DNA from: Anodontia alba
Lineage: Eukaryota; Mollusca; Bivalvia; Lucinida; Lucinidae
Length of the DNA: 64,000 nucleotides
Assembly: GCA_964016985.1 (NCBI GenBank)
Contig: OZ024823.1
Location: 68,365,925-68,429,924, forward strand
Direction of reading: 5' to 3'
The notes beneath the pieces were generated by a model. That model was not told the DNA's origin and did not search any database. It was given only the letters and a program-made list of their open reading frames with translations. The position numbers and the translations under genes were made by a program. Below are positions 63,553 through 64,000 of the stretch, piece after piece; within the stretch, counting starts at the first letter, position 1; the number at the start of each line of letters is the position of its first letter.

Positions 63553-64000
63553 AGCTCACCTGAGCTATGCTCAGGATGAGCTATAGTGATCACTCTTTGT
63601 CCGTCGTCCGTCCGTCCGTCTGTCTGTCTGTCTGTCTGTCCGGTTGTCCATCTGTTAACACTTTCAAAGGACAACTCCTCTAAAGCCATTGAAGCGATTT
63701 GTCCCTAACTTGTTAGAATGTTGCTTGGTTAGGGACCTTTAAAAATAGCTAAAATTATGGTGATCTGCCTCTTGGTTTGGTTGCCATGGCAACAGAAAGC
63801 TCCCATAGACTTATAATGGGAAAATGGTTAAATTGCATTTTCTCCATAACTAGTGAAGAGAAAGTTATTATGATTGTCTACCCAGTGTATGTGTTTTATG
63901 ACCAATGGCCATTTTGTTTGGTTGCCTTGGCAACATTAAATTTTAAAAAAGGAATTTTTTAAATGACATCTCCTCCAAAACCACTGAAGCAGTATGACTC
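63553..64000 (+). mobile_element. Pearl/HINE-like element, 5' part (cut by window end)
   Basis: It starts 'tgtAGCTCACCTGAGCTATGC' with partner 'caggatgagct' and 'atagtgatcac'. The microsatellite (TCCG)n/(TCTG)n follows at 63599-63641. Monomers with 'caactcctctaaagccattgaagcgatttg' and 'ggtttggttgccatggcaacagaaagct' follow, the same family as 22800-23580. Confidence 0.65.

Overview
The window looks like invertebrate nuclear DNA, most probably from a bivalve mollusc. It is AT-rich, shows no conserved host exon, and is built almost entirely of nested mobile elements. The main component is a set of Helitron/Helentron-like non-autonomous elements of the bivalve 'pearl'/HINE kind. Each has a 5' hairpin, a (TCCG)n or (TTCG)n microsatellite, a tandem array of about 145-190 bp monomers, a 3' subterminal inverted repeat, a 3' hairpin and a terminus near CTTGTT. 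About twenty are visible and all point to the + strand. No species call is possible, and no functional host gene, rRNA gene or CRISPR array was found.

Layout. 1-1465: no gene. 1466-3835: three nested pearl-like elements, the innermost complete (1748-3387). 3968-11173: a pearl-like element split by a 4.9 kb MULE-like DNA transposon (5204-10134; 9-10 bp target duplication; palindrome-based ends; a decayed MULE-type zinc domain on the minus strand), which itself carries a tRNA-derived SINE and further pearl-like elements. 12378-19920: nested pearl-like elements and two copies of a second SINE-like family, both with target duplications. 19980-20500 and 29235-29744: two inverted copies of a TTAA-flanked MITE. 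21098-22390: another pearl-like element.

22795-33909 is a pearl-like element interrupted by a structurally complete DIRS1-like tyrosine-recombinase retrotransposon (23881-32370). Inverted terminal repeats, an internal complementary region, Gag-like, RT, RNase H and tyrosine recombinase remnants are all present, but the coding part is broken. 33905-34500 is a 45 bp minisatellite. 35010-41070 holds GC-rich repeats in opposite orientations with two complete pearl-like inserts. 43390-46020 is another array with a second copy of the tRNA SINE.

46345-49791 (minus) is a Ty3/gypsy-type pol pseudogene (protease, RT, RNase H) split by a pearl-like element at 47345-48679. 51401-63375 holds two related pearl-like elements around an RTE-like LINE (minus), itself split by a dead mariner (58710-60048). 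A tandem duplication of about 2.5 kb (53871-56374 / 56375-58879) repeats the LINE 3' half. Inside the first of these elements is a 524 bp LTR element (52317-52840): 225 bp LTRs, a tRNA-Pro-type primer site, a polypurine tract, a 4 bp target duplication and only 74 bp between the LTRs. Each LTR contains a tRNA-Lys-like sequence with A and B boxes.

The strongest candidates for something little described are this miniature LTR element with tRNA-like LTRs, the two-box core shared by otherwise unrelated arrays, and the arrays that repeat a near-perfect CTCF-type motif once per monomer. Coding remnants all belong to mobile elements and all carry inactivating lesions, so no working pathway is present.
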